Part shown: positions 54,950 to 63,604 of the stretch, one piece after another
How positions within the stretch are numbered: position 1 is the first letter of the stretch
How the letters are laid out: every line of letters starts with the position of its first letter
DNA from: Planctomycetota bacterium
GTDB taxonomy: Bacteria; Planctomycetota; UBA1135; GCA-002686595
Assembly: GCA_016795205.1 (NCBI GenBank)
Contig: JAEUHZ010000049.1
Coordinates: forward strand, 37,025-101,024
Length of the DNA: 64,000 nucleotides
Reading direction: 5' to 3'
Notes under the pieces: model-generated
What the model was told of the DNA's origin: nothing
Databases searched by the model: none
The model's input: only the letters and a program-made list of their open reading frames with translations
Position numbers and translations under genes: made by a program

Positions 54950-56317
54950 TCAGTCCACGCGGATCGCGCGCGACATCGCCCCCGAGCGGATCAGCGTGAA
55001 CCAGGCGGCGCGTTCGCCCTCCAGGTCGAACACCAGGCGCGTGTCGCGCTCGCCTTCCAGGGCGAACTCGCCACGTCCGCGGGAACGCAGGTGGATCGCG
55101 CTGCGGCCCGGCTCCTCGAACCACAGGTGGCCGTCCTGGGTGAAGACCCGCAGTCGCGTGGTCGCGAGCTGGTAGGTGCCCGGGAGGCGCTCCACCTCCG
55201 CCGGGCTCAGCGGGAACTCGCCCCGCGACGGCGGCAGCCCGAGCGCCACGCGCGCGACCTCCTCCTCGATGCGGTCGACCTCGGCGGTCGCGCAGTTCGC
55301 CAGCACGGCGATCGAGAGCTCCGCCGAGGGGTACCAGGCCGCGACGACGCGGAAGCCGCTCGTCCCGCCGGAGTGCGCATGGCGCACGAGGCCGTCGAGC
55401 TTCACGGTGTGCACCGCCGCGCCGTGCTCGTCCGGCCCCTTCCCCGAGCCGCTCGGCGCCAGGAGCAGCTTCTGGCTGGCTTCGTCGAGCAACAGGCCCC
55501 CGAACAACGCCTCCTGCCAGCGCGCAACGTCCGCCGCGGTGGCGCAAAAGCGGCGCGTCGCGCTGCGCGGCGCGCCGGGCAGCGACACCTCGACGTCGCG
55601 CTGGCCGCTGATCTCCCGGCAGTCCGCGGCGTAGCCTGCCGGGCGCTCGGTCGGCGGGCAGAGGCCGGTCGACTCGAGCCCCGCCGGCTCGATGACCATC
55701 GTCGAGATCCACTCGGGGTACGCCGTGCCGGCGACCTTCTCGACAGTCAGCGCCAAGAGCGGATAGCCGAGCGTGTCGAGCGAGTGGCCCGCGCCCGGCG
55801 CGAAGGCGAACGGCACGTCGGCGAACAGCGCCAGGAAGCCGGCCTCGTCGAACTCGCGACTGGCGGCCTCGGGGTGCTTGGCGAGCAGCGCGGGCCAGCC
55901 CGGCACGCCCGAGCGCGACGCCAGCAGCTCCCGGATGGAGGGGGAGCCCTGCGCGGTCGGGAAGGCCGGCAGGTGCTTCACGAGCGGGTCGTCGAGGCCG
56001 AGCTTGCCGGTCGCCGCGAGCTGCAGCACCGCGGCCGCGGTGAACTGCCGCGCGAGCGAGCCGATCTCGAAGCGCGTCTCGGTGTCCACCGGGCCCGAGC
56101 CCGTCGAGCCGAAGGCCTCGTTCGCCAGCGACTTGCCGGCCTTGCGGACCACGATGGCGACGCCCGGCACGCCCTCGCGCGCCGTGGCCTCGCGCCCCGC
56201 GGCGCGGATGACCTGGATCAGGCGCTCGTGCTCCAGATCCTCTGCGCGCGAGGTCGAGAGCGGCGCGGTCGCCCAGGCCGCGGGCAGGGAGGTCAGTGCG
56301 ATCAGCGTGATGAACAT
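54950..56317 (-). CDS. Beta-lactamase class C-fold protein without catalytic Lys and Tyr
   Basis: This 455-residue protein has a signal peptide (MFITLIALTSLPAAWATA). The serine-hydrolase fold is unmistakable (FTAAAVLQLAATGKLGLDDP, LLASRSGVPGWP, EPAGLESTGL, RHAHSGGTSGF). However, the SxxK motif reads Ser87-Leu-Ala-Arg90, so the general-base Lys is Arg, and the YxN motif region reads GHSLDTLGYPLL with no Tyr at the catalytic site. It is therefore probably a non-catalytic family member. A strong SD (ggaggag) 6-7 nt upstream on the minus strand supports the ATG at 56317. A beta-rich C-terminal domain of about 100 residues follows, as in many peptidase-like relatives. Confidence 0.87.
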   Translation of the reverse strand: MFITLIALTSLPAAWATAPLSTSRAEDLEHERLIQVIRAAGREATAREGVPGVAIVVRKAGKSLANEAFGSTGSGPVDTETRFEIGSLARQFTAAAVLQLAATGKLGLDDPLVKHLPAFPTAQGSPSIRELLASRSGVPGWPALLAKHPEAASREFDEAGFLALFADVPFAFAPGAGHSLDTLGYPLLALTVEKVAGTAYPEWISTMVIEPAGLESTGLCPPTERPAGYAADCREISGQRDVEVSLPGAPRSATRRFCATAADVARWQEALFGGLLLDEASQKLLLAPSGSGKGPDEHGAAVHTVKLDGLVRHAHSGGTSGFRVVAAWYPSAELSIAVLANCATAEVDRIEEEVARVALGLPPSRGEFPLSPAEVERLPGTYQLATTRLRVFTQDGHLWFEEPGRSAIHLRSRGRGEFALEGERDTRLVFDLEGERAAWFTLIRSGAMSRAIRVD

Positions 56318-56455
56318 GGTGGGCTCCTCCGGTTCCGGGTGTCGGTTCCGCGCAGGATACGCGCCAGGGCTACGCCCCGTCTGCGCAGGAGTGCGCAGGC
56401 CCCGGGCTCCGAGTCCGCAAGCCCCGGGCGCGTGCGGGCTCCCGCGCCGCGCAGC

Positions 56456-57016
56456 TCAGAGGAAGTCGGCCGGATCGAACTCGTCGACCGGGATGATCCG
56501 CACGCGCGGCAGCGGCACGTTGAAGGCGTGCGCCTCGGTCTCGAGGTCGTGGATCTCGAGTCCCCGCGCGGTCAGCTCGCGGTACGAGGCGCTGACGAAC
56601 TCCCGGAACCCCAGGACGCCGACCCGCCGGTCGCCCGCGAGCAGCGACTCGATCGCGGACAGGAAGTCCCCGTCGTGGCTCGCGAGCAGCACGTTGCCTG
56701 GCCGCTCGCGCAGTGCCTCCAGGGTGCGCAGGATCGCCACGTCGACGACCGAACCATCCTGGGGACCGGAGAGCGGAATGGGCCGGTAGTTCAGCGCCAG
56801 CAACGCCTGGATGAAGGACGTGGGCAGCACTCCCGACGACGCGTTCAGGAAGAACAGCGGCTTGCAGGGCGCGCTCCACAGCCGCGTCGTGAAGTCGCGC
56901 ACGCGGTCCCAGCGCGGTCTCTGCTCAGGGTTCGGCCGCCCTCCGAGGATGCTGTTGCCCAGCGTGACGTCGATGTTCTCGCCATCGACCAGCAGGTACG
57001 AGAGGTCGTGGGCCAA
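56456..57016 (-). CDS. NYN-domain (PIN-like) ribonuclease-like protein
   Basis: This 186-residue protein has the NYN/LabA fold: LLVDGENID (first Asp), SVVDVAILRTL (second Asp), LASHDGDFLSAI (paired Asp) and VGVLGFREFVS, all acidic residues of the metal site kept. Such proteins act as endoribonucleases or RNA-binding factors. It starts at TTG (57016-57014), three bases after the stop of the radical SAM gene, so it is coupled to it; there is no ATG alternative. Confidence 0.85.
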   Translation of the reverse strand: MAHDLSYLLVDGENIDVTLGNSILGGRPNPEQRPRWDRVRDFTTRLWSAPCKPLFFLNASSGVLPTSFIQALLALNYRPIPLSGPQDGSVVDVAILRTLEALRERPGNVLLASHDGDFLSAIESLLAGDRRVGVLGFREFVSASYRELTARGLEIHDLETEAHAFNVPLPRVRIIPVDEFDPADFL

Positions 57017-57019
57017 GGG

Positions 57020-58417
57020 TCACCGTGCGTAGGCGCGCCGCGCGAAGAGCAGCGTCAGGTAGGGCAGCATCGTGCGCTTCTGCGGGATGAGCTCGAAGAT
57101 GCGCCAGAGCCGCTTCGGGTTCAGGTAGAAGCTGCGGTAGGCCTTCTTGCGCAGGCGCAGGATCCGCTGCTCGGGCACGGCCGACAGGTTGATCTCGGCC
57201 TGGTAGGGCTCGTAGCGCGACCAATCCGTCGGCAGCTCGTAGCCGGCGTGCTCGACCTGGCGGAACAGCTCCGTGCCCTTGAACGGGATCACGCGGAAGA
57301 AGGCCGCCGTGTGGAAGGAGCTCGCGGCCGCCCAGCGGATCGTCTCCTCCATCTCGTCCTCGGTCTCGGTCGGGAAGCCCAGCATGAACGCGCCGTGGAC
57401 CATGACGCCCTGCGCGGCGATGAAGTCGACGATCCTGCGGACCTTGTCGATCTTCAAGTTCTTCTTCATGACCTTCTGGAGACGCGGCGAGGCGCTCTCC
57501 ACCGCGACCATGCAGCGGTACATGCCGGCGCGCTTGAGCAGCACGACCAGCTCCTCGTCGAGGATGTCGCCGCGGAAGCCGTTGGGGAACGTCAGCGCGA
57601 GCTTCCAGCCCCGGTCGATGATGCCCTGCGCGATCTGCTTGGCGCGCTCGGGTCGGAAGTTGAAGATGTCGTCCATGAAGACGAGCTCCTTCACGCCGTA
57701 ACGCGTGACGAGCAGCTCGATCTCCGCCAGCACGTGCTGGGCCGAGCGCTCGCGGAACGTCTTCCCATAGCTGTTGTGACAGTACGTGCAGCGCCACGGA
57801 CAGGCGCGCGAGCTGAACAGCGTCGCGAACTCGGGATGCGCGTAGATCACGCCGCCGCGCGGGACCTTGTGGTACTTGGCGTGGTCGACCAGGTCCCAGG
57901 CCGGGAACGGCAGCTCGTCCAGGTTCTGAGGCGGCGGCCGGTCGGGCTCCTGCACGATCGCGCCGTCGGACGAGCGCCAGGCCAGACCCTGGCAGCCGCT
58001 CCACTCCGCCCGTCCGTCGCGCAGGCCGGCGAGCAGCTCGGCGAACGTGAACTCGCCCTCGCCGCGTACCACGAAGTCGACGTGGGGGTCGCGCAGCACG
58101 TCCTCGGCCGCGACGCTGGGGTGCGGGCCCCCGCACACGACCTTGGCGCGCGGCAGGCGCTGCTTCACGAGCTGCGCGACGGCGTGCATGCAGCCCGCCT
58201 CGTACGTCATGGCCGAGAGGCCCACCACGTCCGGCGCGAGGCGCACGAGCGCGTCGGCGGCCTGCTCGGGTGTCCAGTCCTCGACCTTCATGTCGAGCAG
58301 GTGGACGTCCGGGAAGCCCTGCGCGCGTGCGTTCGCGGCGATCATCATCACGCCCAGCGGGTGGACGTGCGTGAACTGCGTGTAGGGGTGGTAGGTCTGG
58401 ACGAGGGCAACGCGCAT
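57020..58417 (-). CDS. B12-binding-domain radical SAM protein
   Basis: This 465-residue protein starts MRVALVQTYHPYTQFTHVHP. The cobalamin-binding Rossmann domain (about 1-150) contains VVGLSAMTYEAG and VVCGGPHPSVA. The radical SAM core has CPWRCTYCHNSY (three Cys for the [4Fe-4S] cluster), VFMDDIFNFRP and VHGAFMLGFPTETEDEM. A C-terminal helical part (about 395-465) is basic. The layout is that of the BchE/Elp3-like class of B12 radical SAM enzymes that methylate or cyclise unactivated carbons; the substrate is unknown. It is followed directly by the NYN gene and preceded 131 bp upstream by a JAMM-like gene. Confidence 0.93.
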   Translation of the reverse strand: MRVALVQTYHPYTQFTHVHPLGVMMIAANARAQGFPDVHLLDMKVEDWTPEQAADALVRLAPDVVGLSAMTYEAGCMHAVAQLVKQRLPRAKVVCGGPHPSVAAEDVLRDPHVDFVVRGEGEFTFAELLAGLRDGRAEWSGCQGLAWRSSDGAIVQEPDRPPPQNLDELPFPAWDLVDHAKYHKVPRGGVIYAHPEFATLFSSRACPWRCTYCHNSYGKTFRERSAQHVLAEIELLVTRYGVKELVFMDDIFNFRPERAKQIAQGIIDRGWKLALTFPNGFRGDILDEELVVLLKRAGMYRCMVAVESASPRLQKVMKKNLKIDKVRRIVDFIAAQGVMVHGAFMLGFPTETEDEMEETIRWAAASSFHTAAFFRVIPFKGTELFRQVEHAGYELPTDWSRYEPYQAEINLSAVPEQRILRLRKKAYRSFYLNPKRLWRIFELIPQKRTMLPYLTLLFARRAYAR

Positions 58418-58548
58418 CGGGCTCGCGAGCCCGCCGTGGAGGCTCGACCTCGGATCCTACGCGAGCCGTGCGGGGGCCGGAAGGCGCGCCACGCCGCGCG
58501 CGCCGCGGGTCCTCGGCCTGGCGGCGCGCGCGCGCCGCGCCGGGCAGC

Positions 58549-58977
58549 TCACGAAGCGACCTCCTCCTCCACGAAGTGACCGTCCTCGAAGCGCCAGGCG
58601 CGCAGCTCCCGCTCGGCGTGTCGGTCGACGGCGACCAGGACGTGCGACCAGGAGGGGGCGGCGCGCTCGCGGTCCGTCGCTTCGGGCACGGGCGCGGCAT
58701 CGGGCTTCGAGCGCCACGTGCCGACCACCGCGAGTCCCAGCGCGCGGGCCTCGGCCTCCGCCGCGCGCTGATCGACCGTGCCGAGTTGCGCGAGCCGTGC
58801 CGCGACCACCCGGCGGTTGTCGCCCTCCTGCACGCCGAGCAGCAAGCCGCACACGGCGAGCGGGTAGGCCTGGGCGGCCCAGGCCTCGATCTGGAAACGC
58901 TGGAAGCGCGCCAGTGCGACGCGCGGGACGCGGAAGGGGCCCGGTCGGAAGCCGGCGTTCGGAGTGGGGTCGGACAT
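58549..58977 (-). CDS. JAMM/MPN-fold protein lacking the zinc histidines
   Basis: This 142-residue protein follows the M67/Mov34 template along its whole length: EAWAAQAYPLAVCGLLLGVQ, VVGTWRSKPDAAPVPEATDRE and ELRAWRFEDGHFVEEEV. In active enzymes these read YPEECCGLLLG and HSHPDxPxxPSxTD. Here the two zinc His are Arg89 and Lys91, the catalytic Glu of the first motif is gone and the helper Ser is Glu; only Asp102 survives. It is thus a probable pseudoenzyme, perhaps a binding module. No MoaD/ThiS or ubiquitin-like gene is adjacent. A 15-bp hairpin lies just upstream. Confidence 0.82.
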   Translation of the reverse strand: MSDPTPNAGFRPGPFRVPRVALARFQRFQIEAWAAQAYPLAVCGLLLGVQEGDNRRVVAARLAQLGTVDQRAAEAEARALGLAVVGTWRSKPDAAPVPEATDRERAAPSWSHVLVAVDRHAERELRAWRFEDGHFVEEEVAS

Positions 58978-59465
58978 GGCACCCAGTTCGGTCAGGAGGA
59001 ACGAAACGCGCCGCGGTCCCGGCGAGGACCACGGCGCGTTCCTGGATCGGAGGAGGCTGGCCTAGGTCGCTCGCGTGGTGCTCGAGGCACATGCGCACGG
59101 ACGCGCCGCCCAGCCACGCAGGAGAGCGTGGAGGGGGGCGAGCCGCGGAGCTTGCGCCTGGACGAGCAGCACGCCGCGAGCTTCCTCCGCGCCGCGTGAT
59201 CCGTCAAGGGCCGCACACAGGTCGAACGGTCAGGCGCGCGGTGCCTGCGCCGACTCGACGGGTCCGCTGGGCCGGCGGTTGGCTGGGCTCGTTCGCCGGG
59301 GGACCTGCTCCGTCCCGCCGGAGATCGCGGGGAACCAGCTCCCGCCCGGCTTGTGACCAGGCCACGCGGTCGTCCTGCGAGGGATGGAGACTGCGCCAGC
59401 CCGCAGGCGGTCGGGTTCGTGTTCAGGCACCACGCGTGGTCGCAGCGCACACGCGAGTGTGAGGA
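58978..59465. other. 488-bp intergenic region with one strong hairpin
   Basis: No intact gene seen. It holds the hairpin at 59005-59040. The remainder is GC-rich without RNA-gene signatures. Confidence 0.45.
59005..59040. terminator. Long hairpin upstream of the JAMM-like gene
   Basis: The arms aacgcgccg+ggtcc and ggacc+cggcgcgtt pair over 15 positions with a single C/A mismatch and a 6-nt loop. It is 28 bp before the start of the leftward gene, so it may be a terminator of the propeller gene read-through, or a leader structure. It reads TT at one end and AA at the other, as expected of a terminator working in both directions. Confidence 0.5.
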
Positions 59466-60722
59466 TCAGAGCCACGTCAAGCGCTGCGAGTTCGTCAGGT
59501 TGAACGTGGCCGGCGTGCAGAACGTGGGATGCGCGTTGCGGTACCAGACTTGGTAGTAGCGCACGGGAATGCCGCTCGATGGGATCTGGCCCGAGACGGA
59601 CAGCGGCGGATCCCCCGGCCGCGGCCACGTCGCGGAGCCGTTCGTCGCGACGACGGTCCCGAGTCGGATCACGCTGCCGCTGACGCACAGGCGTCCATCG
59701 CCGAACGTCGTCGCGCCGCCCGCGGGGAACGTCGTGCCTTGGAACAGGAGCGCCGTCGTGTTGGGCGGCAGCGCCGTCGCGGTCCAGCGGAGCGTGTCGA
59801 TCGCGCGGTTCGGCACGCCCGAGCTGTCGAGCAATGCCCCGCTCGCATGCACCGAGTTCGGGCAGCCGTGGCCGGGCGCGCTGGGGACCCCACACGGGCA
59901 GTTCCCGGGCGAGAGGCCGCTGCAGTTCAGGAGATCGAAGTCGCGGCGCAGGATCGTGACGGAGGTCGACGTCGCGGGCGTGTTGCCGATCGCGAACCAC
60001 AGGAACTCTCCGGTGCGGTCGAAATCGAAGCCGCCGCGCGTCACCGGCGGCAGGAGGTCCACGAGGGACACGGATTCCACCACGATGCCGTTCTGGATGT
60101 TGACCTGGGCGAGCTCGCCGTTCTCCAGCAGCACGTGGCAGGCATCGGTCACGGGATCGAAGGCGATGTCGACAGCGCGCGCCGTCACGCCCACGAGGCC
60201 GATCGAGTGGAGCACGTTGCCCGTGGCCGGGTTCAGGCGCTTCAGCAGCACGCCGCCGCCCGGGATCACCCCCGTCGCGAGCCAGAGGTCGCCGGACGCG
60301 TCGAAGTCGGCGCCCAGGGCCGCGTGACCGTCGCCGTAGTCCGCGACGAAGTTGCCGAAGTGCGAGATGCGCCCGCCGACCGACTCGCCCAGCGGGCTGA
60401 ACACGTCCATCGGCGGATTCACGATGCCGTTCGTGATCGCCAGCGCCTCGGGTCCCTGGTCCAGGCCCGGGATCGCGGCGGGGTCGAGCGTGGACAGCAG
60501 GTTCCCGCTGCCCATGCTGAACTCGTGGATCCGCCCGCCGGGCGCGCCGTCGGCGACCCACAGCCGCTCGTGCAGCTTCTCGATCGAGACGTCCCCGAAC
60601 GCCCCCAGGGCGGCGGCCGAGACGTCGAAGGTCGCGTGCGGGCGCAGGACGATCGCCTGCGCGGAGAGGGGGGCGGTGAGGAGGCTCACGCCGGCGAGGC
60701 GGAAGATCGAGTGGGTGCGCAT
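59466..60722 (-). CDS. Secreted propeller-like protein with shared WYRN/FNL C-terminal domain
   Basis: This 418-residue protein has a signal peptide (MRTHSIFRLAGVSLLTAPLSAQA). Residues of about 30-260 look like an SMP-30/NHL-type propeller (ERLWVADGAPGGRIHEFSM, EALAITNGIVNPPMD, DLWLATGVIPGGGVLLKRL, LWFAIGNTPAT). From about 265 the shared module begins: NCSGLSPGNCPCGVPSAPGH, FGDGRLCVSGSVIRLGTV, YYQVWYRNAHPTFCTPATF then NLTNS. The pattern of Cys and the WYRN/FNL end match the proteins at 20506 and 38569. Ligand is unknown. The ATG at 60722 has GGAG about 8 nt upstream. Confidence 0.85.
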   Translation of the reverse strand: MRTHSIFRLAGVSLLTAPLSAQAIVLRPHATFDVSAAALGAFGDVSIEKLHERLWVADGAPGGRIHEFSMGSGNLLSTLDPAAIPGLDQGPEALAITNGIVNPPMDVFSPLGESVGGRISHFGNFVADYGDGHAALGADFDASGDLWLATGVIPGGGVLLKRLNPATGNVLHSIGLVGVTARAVDIAFDPVTDACHVLLENGELAQVNIQNGIVVESVSLVDLLPPVTRGGFDFDRTGEFLWFAIGNTPATSTSVTILRRDFDLLNCSGLSPGNCPCGVPSAPGHGCPNSVHASGALLDSSGVPNRAIDTLRWTATALPPNTTALLFQGTTFPAGGATTFGDGRLCVSGSVIRLGTVVATNGSATWPRPGDPPLSVSGQIPSSGIPVRYYQVWYRNAHPTFCTPATFNLTNSQRLTWL

Positions 60723-60798
60723 GGCGGGGCTCCGGGAGGGGACTACCCAGCTGTCCGCGGCGCGCTCGTGATCTTTCGCGGGACCCCGGCGCCCTCGA

Positions 60799-61368
60799 TC
60801 AAGCCCGACGGGCCAGGTCGCGCCGCGCGAGCCACAGGTGGCGCCGCTGGTGCGGGGCCAGGATCCGCAGGGCCGACCAGGCGCTGTAACGGACGCGCGC
60901 GTCGAACGGCGACGTCACGCGCGCCCGATCGAGCGCCAGACCCTCGAAGGACCGGACGCGCGCCAGGAGTGCGCGCTGCAGCTCGTGGAAGCGCGCCACG
61001 ACGCGCGCCGGGTCGACGGCCGGTCCGGGCACGAAGCGGTCGGACGTTCGCACCCGCTTTCGCACCGGCGGCTCGACCATCCAGATCAGGAAGCGGCCCA
61101 TGAGGTCGGTGCGCAGCGGCCCGCGCGCCGTCACGCCGCGCGCGCGCAGGTCCGCGGCCGCGGTCTCGACGAGCGGCAGGTAGGCCTCGGTCGAGAGGTT
61201 CAGGTGCTCGACGTGCTCGGCCGGGGACCAGCGCGCTGGCGCGGGGCGACGGGACAGGGCCGCGGCGTCGAGGCCCAGGACGAGCTCGTCGAGCGCGCGG
61301 TCGTTGGCCTCGAGCTCGTCGAGCACGGTCGCGATCGTGTGCACGCTGGGCACGATAGCGTCGCGCAC
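60799..61368 (-). CDS. DinB-like four-helix-bundle protein
   Basis: This 189-residue protein is probably of the DinB/YfiT metal-dependent helix-bundle family. The His residues spaced as in the family are in SPAEHVEHLNLSTEAY and ILAPHQRRHLWLARR, consistent with a zinc/nickel triad near the bundle end. DinB-like proteins include thiol transferases (bacillithiol, mycothiol) but many have unknown substrates. The start is GTG at 61368, with other in-frame GTGs slightly downstream; no ATG is available. It lies 31 bp downstream of the regulatory-repeat protein gene. Confidence 0.85.
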   Translation of the reverse strand: MRDAIVPSVHTIATVLDELEANDRALDELVLGLDAAALSRRPAPARWSPAEHVEHLNLSTEAYLPLVETAAADLRARGVTARGPLRTDLMGRFLIWMVEPPVRKRVRTSDRFVPGPAVDPARVVARFHELQRALLARVRSFEGLALDRARVTSPFDARVRYSAWSALRILAPHQRRHLWLARRDLARRA

Positions 61369-61399
61369 CGGGCGGCGCGTCGTGCGTGGCGACCGCGCG

Positions 61400-63604
61400 T
61401 CACTTCCACACGCCGTCGAAGACGAGGTCGCGCGTCTCGCCGGCGGCCAGGGTCAGCGGCAGGTCGGTCTCGATCCGCTCGGGATAGCGGGTCGCGCGCA
61501 CGAGGCAGGCCCCGGCTGGCGCGGCGAACGTGCGCTCGGTGCCCTGCTCGACGCCGTCGGCGTGGATCGTCACGCCGCCGGCGAGCACGCTGACGCTCAC
61601 GTGGGCGCCGGGGCCCGTGAACCGGACGCGTACGCGCGCTCCCGGCGCGGTCTCGACGCGCACTGCGTCGCGCGTCGCGCCGGCGACGACCTCGATCGCG
61701 GTCGCGAGCCCGATGCGTCCATCCGCGGTCCGCGCGGCGAGGTCGTAGAGCCCCGCCGCGAGCCCGTCGAAGCTGAAGCGACCGTCGTCGCCGGCCGCGG
61801 ACGACAGTTGGCTCCAGCCGCCAGGGACGCGCGGGTTCAGGACGACGTCGGCGCGCGGCGCCGGCTTCCCGTCCGCGCCGAGGACGAGGCCCGCGATCCC
61901 GCCGCCGCGCTGGAACTGGAGCACGACGTCCGTGTCGCCGGTGCGCGCCGTGACGGGCAGGGGGTCGACGAACTCGCCGATCGAGCGGGCGTTCAAGACG
62001 TACTCGCCCGGCTCGAGCGGGCCCAGGACGAACGAGCCGTCCGTGGTGTTCACGTTCTCGTTCGCGTGGAAGCGGTCGGTCGCACGCTCGATGGTCACGA
62101 AGGCATGGCGCACCGCCCCTCCGTCCGGGTCGACGAGGCGTCCGCGGATCGTGTGGCCGCGCGCGACGCGGAGCGTGACGTCGACACGCGCCGCGCCGGG
62201 CGCGACCGCGACGAGCTGCGCCGCGGGCGCCACATCGTCGTTGGCGGCCGGCTGGCGCCGGTTGCGCGCGAGCGGCGCGGGGCCGACCCACCAGTCGCCC
62301 GGTCCGACGTCGGCGAACGTGAAGCGTCCCTCGGCGTCCGTCTGCGCGCTGCGGCGTCCCTCGGCCTCGGAGCGCTGGAAGTGCGTGGGCTGGGGGGAGC
62401 GCGCCGGCTGGAGCGCGATTGCGAGCCCCGCGGCCGGCGTGCCGGATGCCTCGAGCGCCAGCCCATGGATCGCAGCGCCCGCGCCCACGCGCCAGGCGAC
62501 CTCGCGCAGCTCGCCCGGCTCGAGCACGAGTTCCTCGGGCGCGCGGAAGACCTCGTCGCGGCCCTCCTGGAGCACGCCCGCGAACGGCATGCGCGGTGGC
62601 AGCTCGGGCAGGAAAGCGCGGCCGCCCGCGTCGGTGACCGCGGTGTAGCGTGCGTCCTCGATCCAGCCCGCGCGGATCAAGTCCATCCCGTCGGGGCGGC
62701 CGAAGCGGTAGCCCGCGGTCGACAGCACGACGCGCTGGCCGACGAGCGGCGCGCCGTCGACGGCGCTGGCCGTGATCCGCACGGACGCGACGCGCGAGAG
62801 CGCGATCTCGAGCGGCGCGGCCGGATCCTCGTGGCCCGGTCCCATCCGCAGCGCGGCGGGCTCGTACCCCGCGGCGATCACTTGCACGACGTGGCGATTC
62901 CAACTGGCACCCGCGACGCGGAAGCGTCCGTCGCCCGCCGTGAGCTGCTCCCCGTCGGCGCGGATCTTCCCGAGACCCTGGCTCGTTCCCACGCGCGCGC
63001 CGGGGATCGGCGCGTTCGTCTCGCGGTCGACGACTCGGCCGTGGAGCACGAGGTCGAGCGCGGTGGGCAGCGCGATCTCGACCGTGCGCACCTCGCCCGG
63101 CGCGAGCGGTTCGTCGACCTCGCGCGAGCCCGAGCCGGCGACGCCCGCCAGCCCGTTCGCGTGGAGCGTGCCCGTGAAGCCGGCCTGGAGCACGAACTCG
63201 GCGTAGCCGCTCTCGTCCGTGCTGGGCATCTCGGCGCCCGTGCCGCGCGAGCCCGCGACGGAGCGGATCCCCGAGCGCGAACCGGTCGCCCGCGCGCTGA
63301 CGGGGATCCCCGCGAGCGGTGCACCAGTCTCCTTGGAAACGGTCCGGACGCGGATGCCGGTCCAAGCCTCGGAGGTCTGCGCTCCCGGCGGCGGATCGGG
63401 CGGAGAATCTGCGCTGCGCGGAGGTACGGCAGCGGTGCGGGGCTCGGCCTGCGTCGGCACCGCTCGCGCCGACTCCGTGCTCACGGACTCCGTGCGTGCC
63501 GGCACGACGGGCTCGGGGATCTCGGCGTCACGGCCCCGGAGCCAAGCGAGGACGGCGACGATCAGGGCCGCGACGAGGGCCAGACCGGTGAGCGAGCGGC
63601 GCAT
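61400..63604 (-). CDS. Exported protein with carboxypeptidase-regulatory-like repeats
   Basis: This 734-residue protein has an N-terminal signal/anchor (MRRSLTGLALVAALIVAVLAW) and a Pro/Glu/Ser linker to about residue 80. A string of CarboxypepD_reg-like (transthyretin-fold) units follows, with the pattern G.V.D.etgaPi.GA.V...: LVLHGRVVDRETNAPIPGAR, HTIRGRLVDPDGGAVRHAFV, GGGIAGLVLGADGKPAPRAD and WTGIRVRTVSKETGAPLAGI. There are at least five units. Such proteins are surface-associated. An SD (gagga) 7 nt upstream supports the ATG at 63604. It is probably co-transcribed with the DinB-like gene. Confidence 0.82.
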   Translation of the reverse strand: MRRSLTGLALVAALIVAVLAWLRGRDAEIPEPVVPARTESVSTESARAVPTQAEPRTAAVPPRSADSPPDPPPGAQTSEAWTGIRVRTVSKETGAPLAGIPVSARATGSRSGIRSVAGSRGTGAEMPSTDESGYAEFVLQAGFTGTLHANGLAGVAGSGSREVDEPLAPGEVRTVEIALPTALDLVLHGRVVDRETNAPIPGARVGTSQGLGKIRADGEQLTAGDGRFRVAGASWNRHVVQVIAAGYEPAALRMGPGHEDPAAPLEIALSRVASVRITASAVDGAPLVGQRVVLSTAGYRFGRPDGMDLIRAGWIEDARYTAVTDAGGRAFLPELPPRMPFAGVLQEGRDEVFRAPEELVLEPGELREVAWRVGAGAAIHGLALEASGTPAAGLAIALQPARSPQPTHFQRSEAEGRRSAQTDAEGRFTFADVGPGDWWVGPAPLARNRRQPAANDDVAPAAQLVAVAPGAARVDVTLRVARGHTIRGRLVDPDGGAVRHAFVTIERATDRFHANENVNTTDGSFVLGPLEPGEYVLNARSIGEFVDPLPVTARTGDTDVVLQFQRGGGIAGLVLGADGKPAPRADVVLNPRVPGGWSQLSSAAGDDGRFSFDGLAAGLYDLAARTADGRIGLATAIEVVAGATRDAVRVETAPGARVRVRFTGPGAHVSVSVLAGGVTIHADGVEQGTERTFAAPAGACLVRATRYPERIETDLPLTLAAGETRDLVFDGVWK

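Noticed and set aside
59131..59199. A 23-codon GTG frame (VEGGEPRSLRLDEQHAASFL...) with all third positions G or C
   Set aside because: In DNA this GC-rich such runs occur by chance; no homologue, no clear upstream signal and the reading does not extend.
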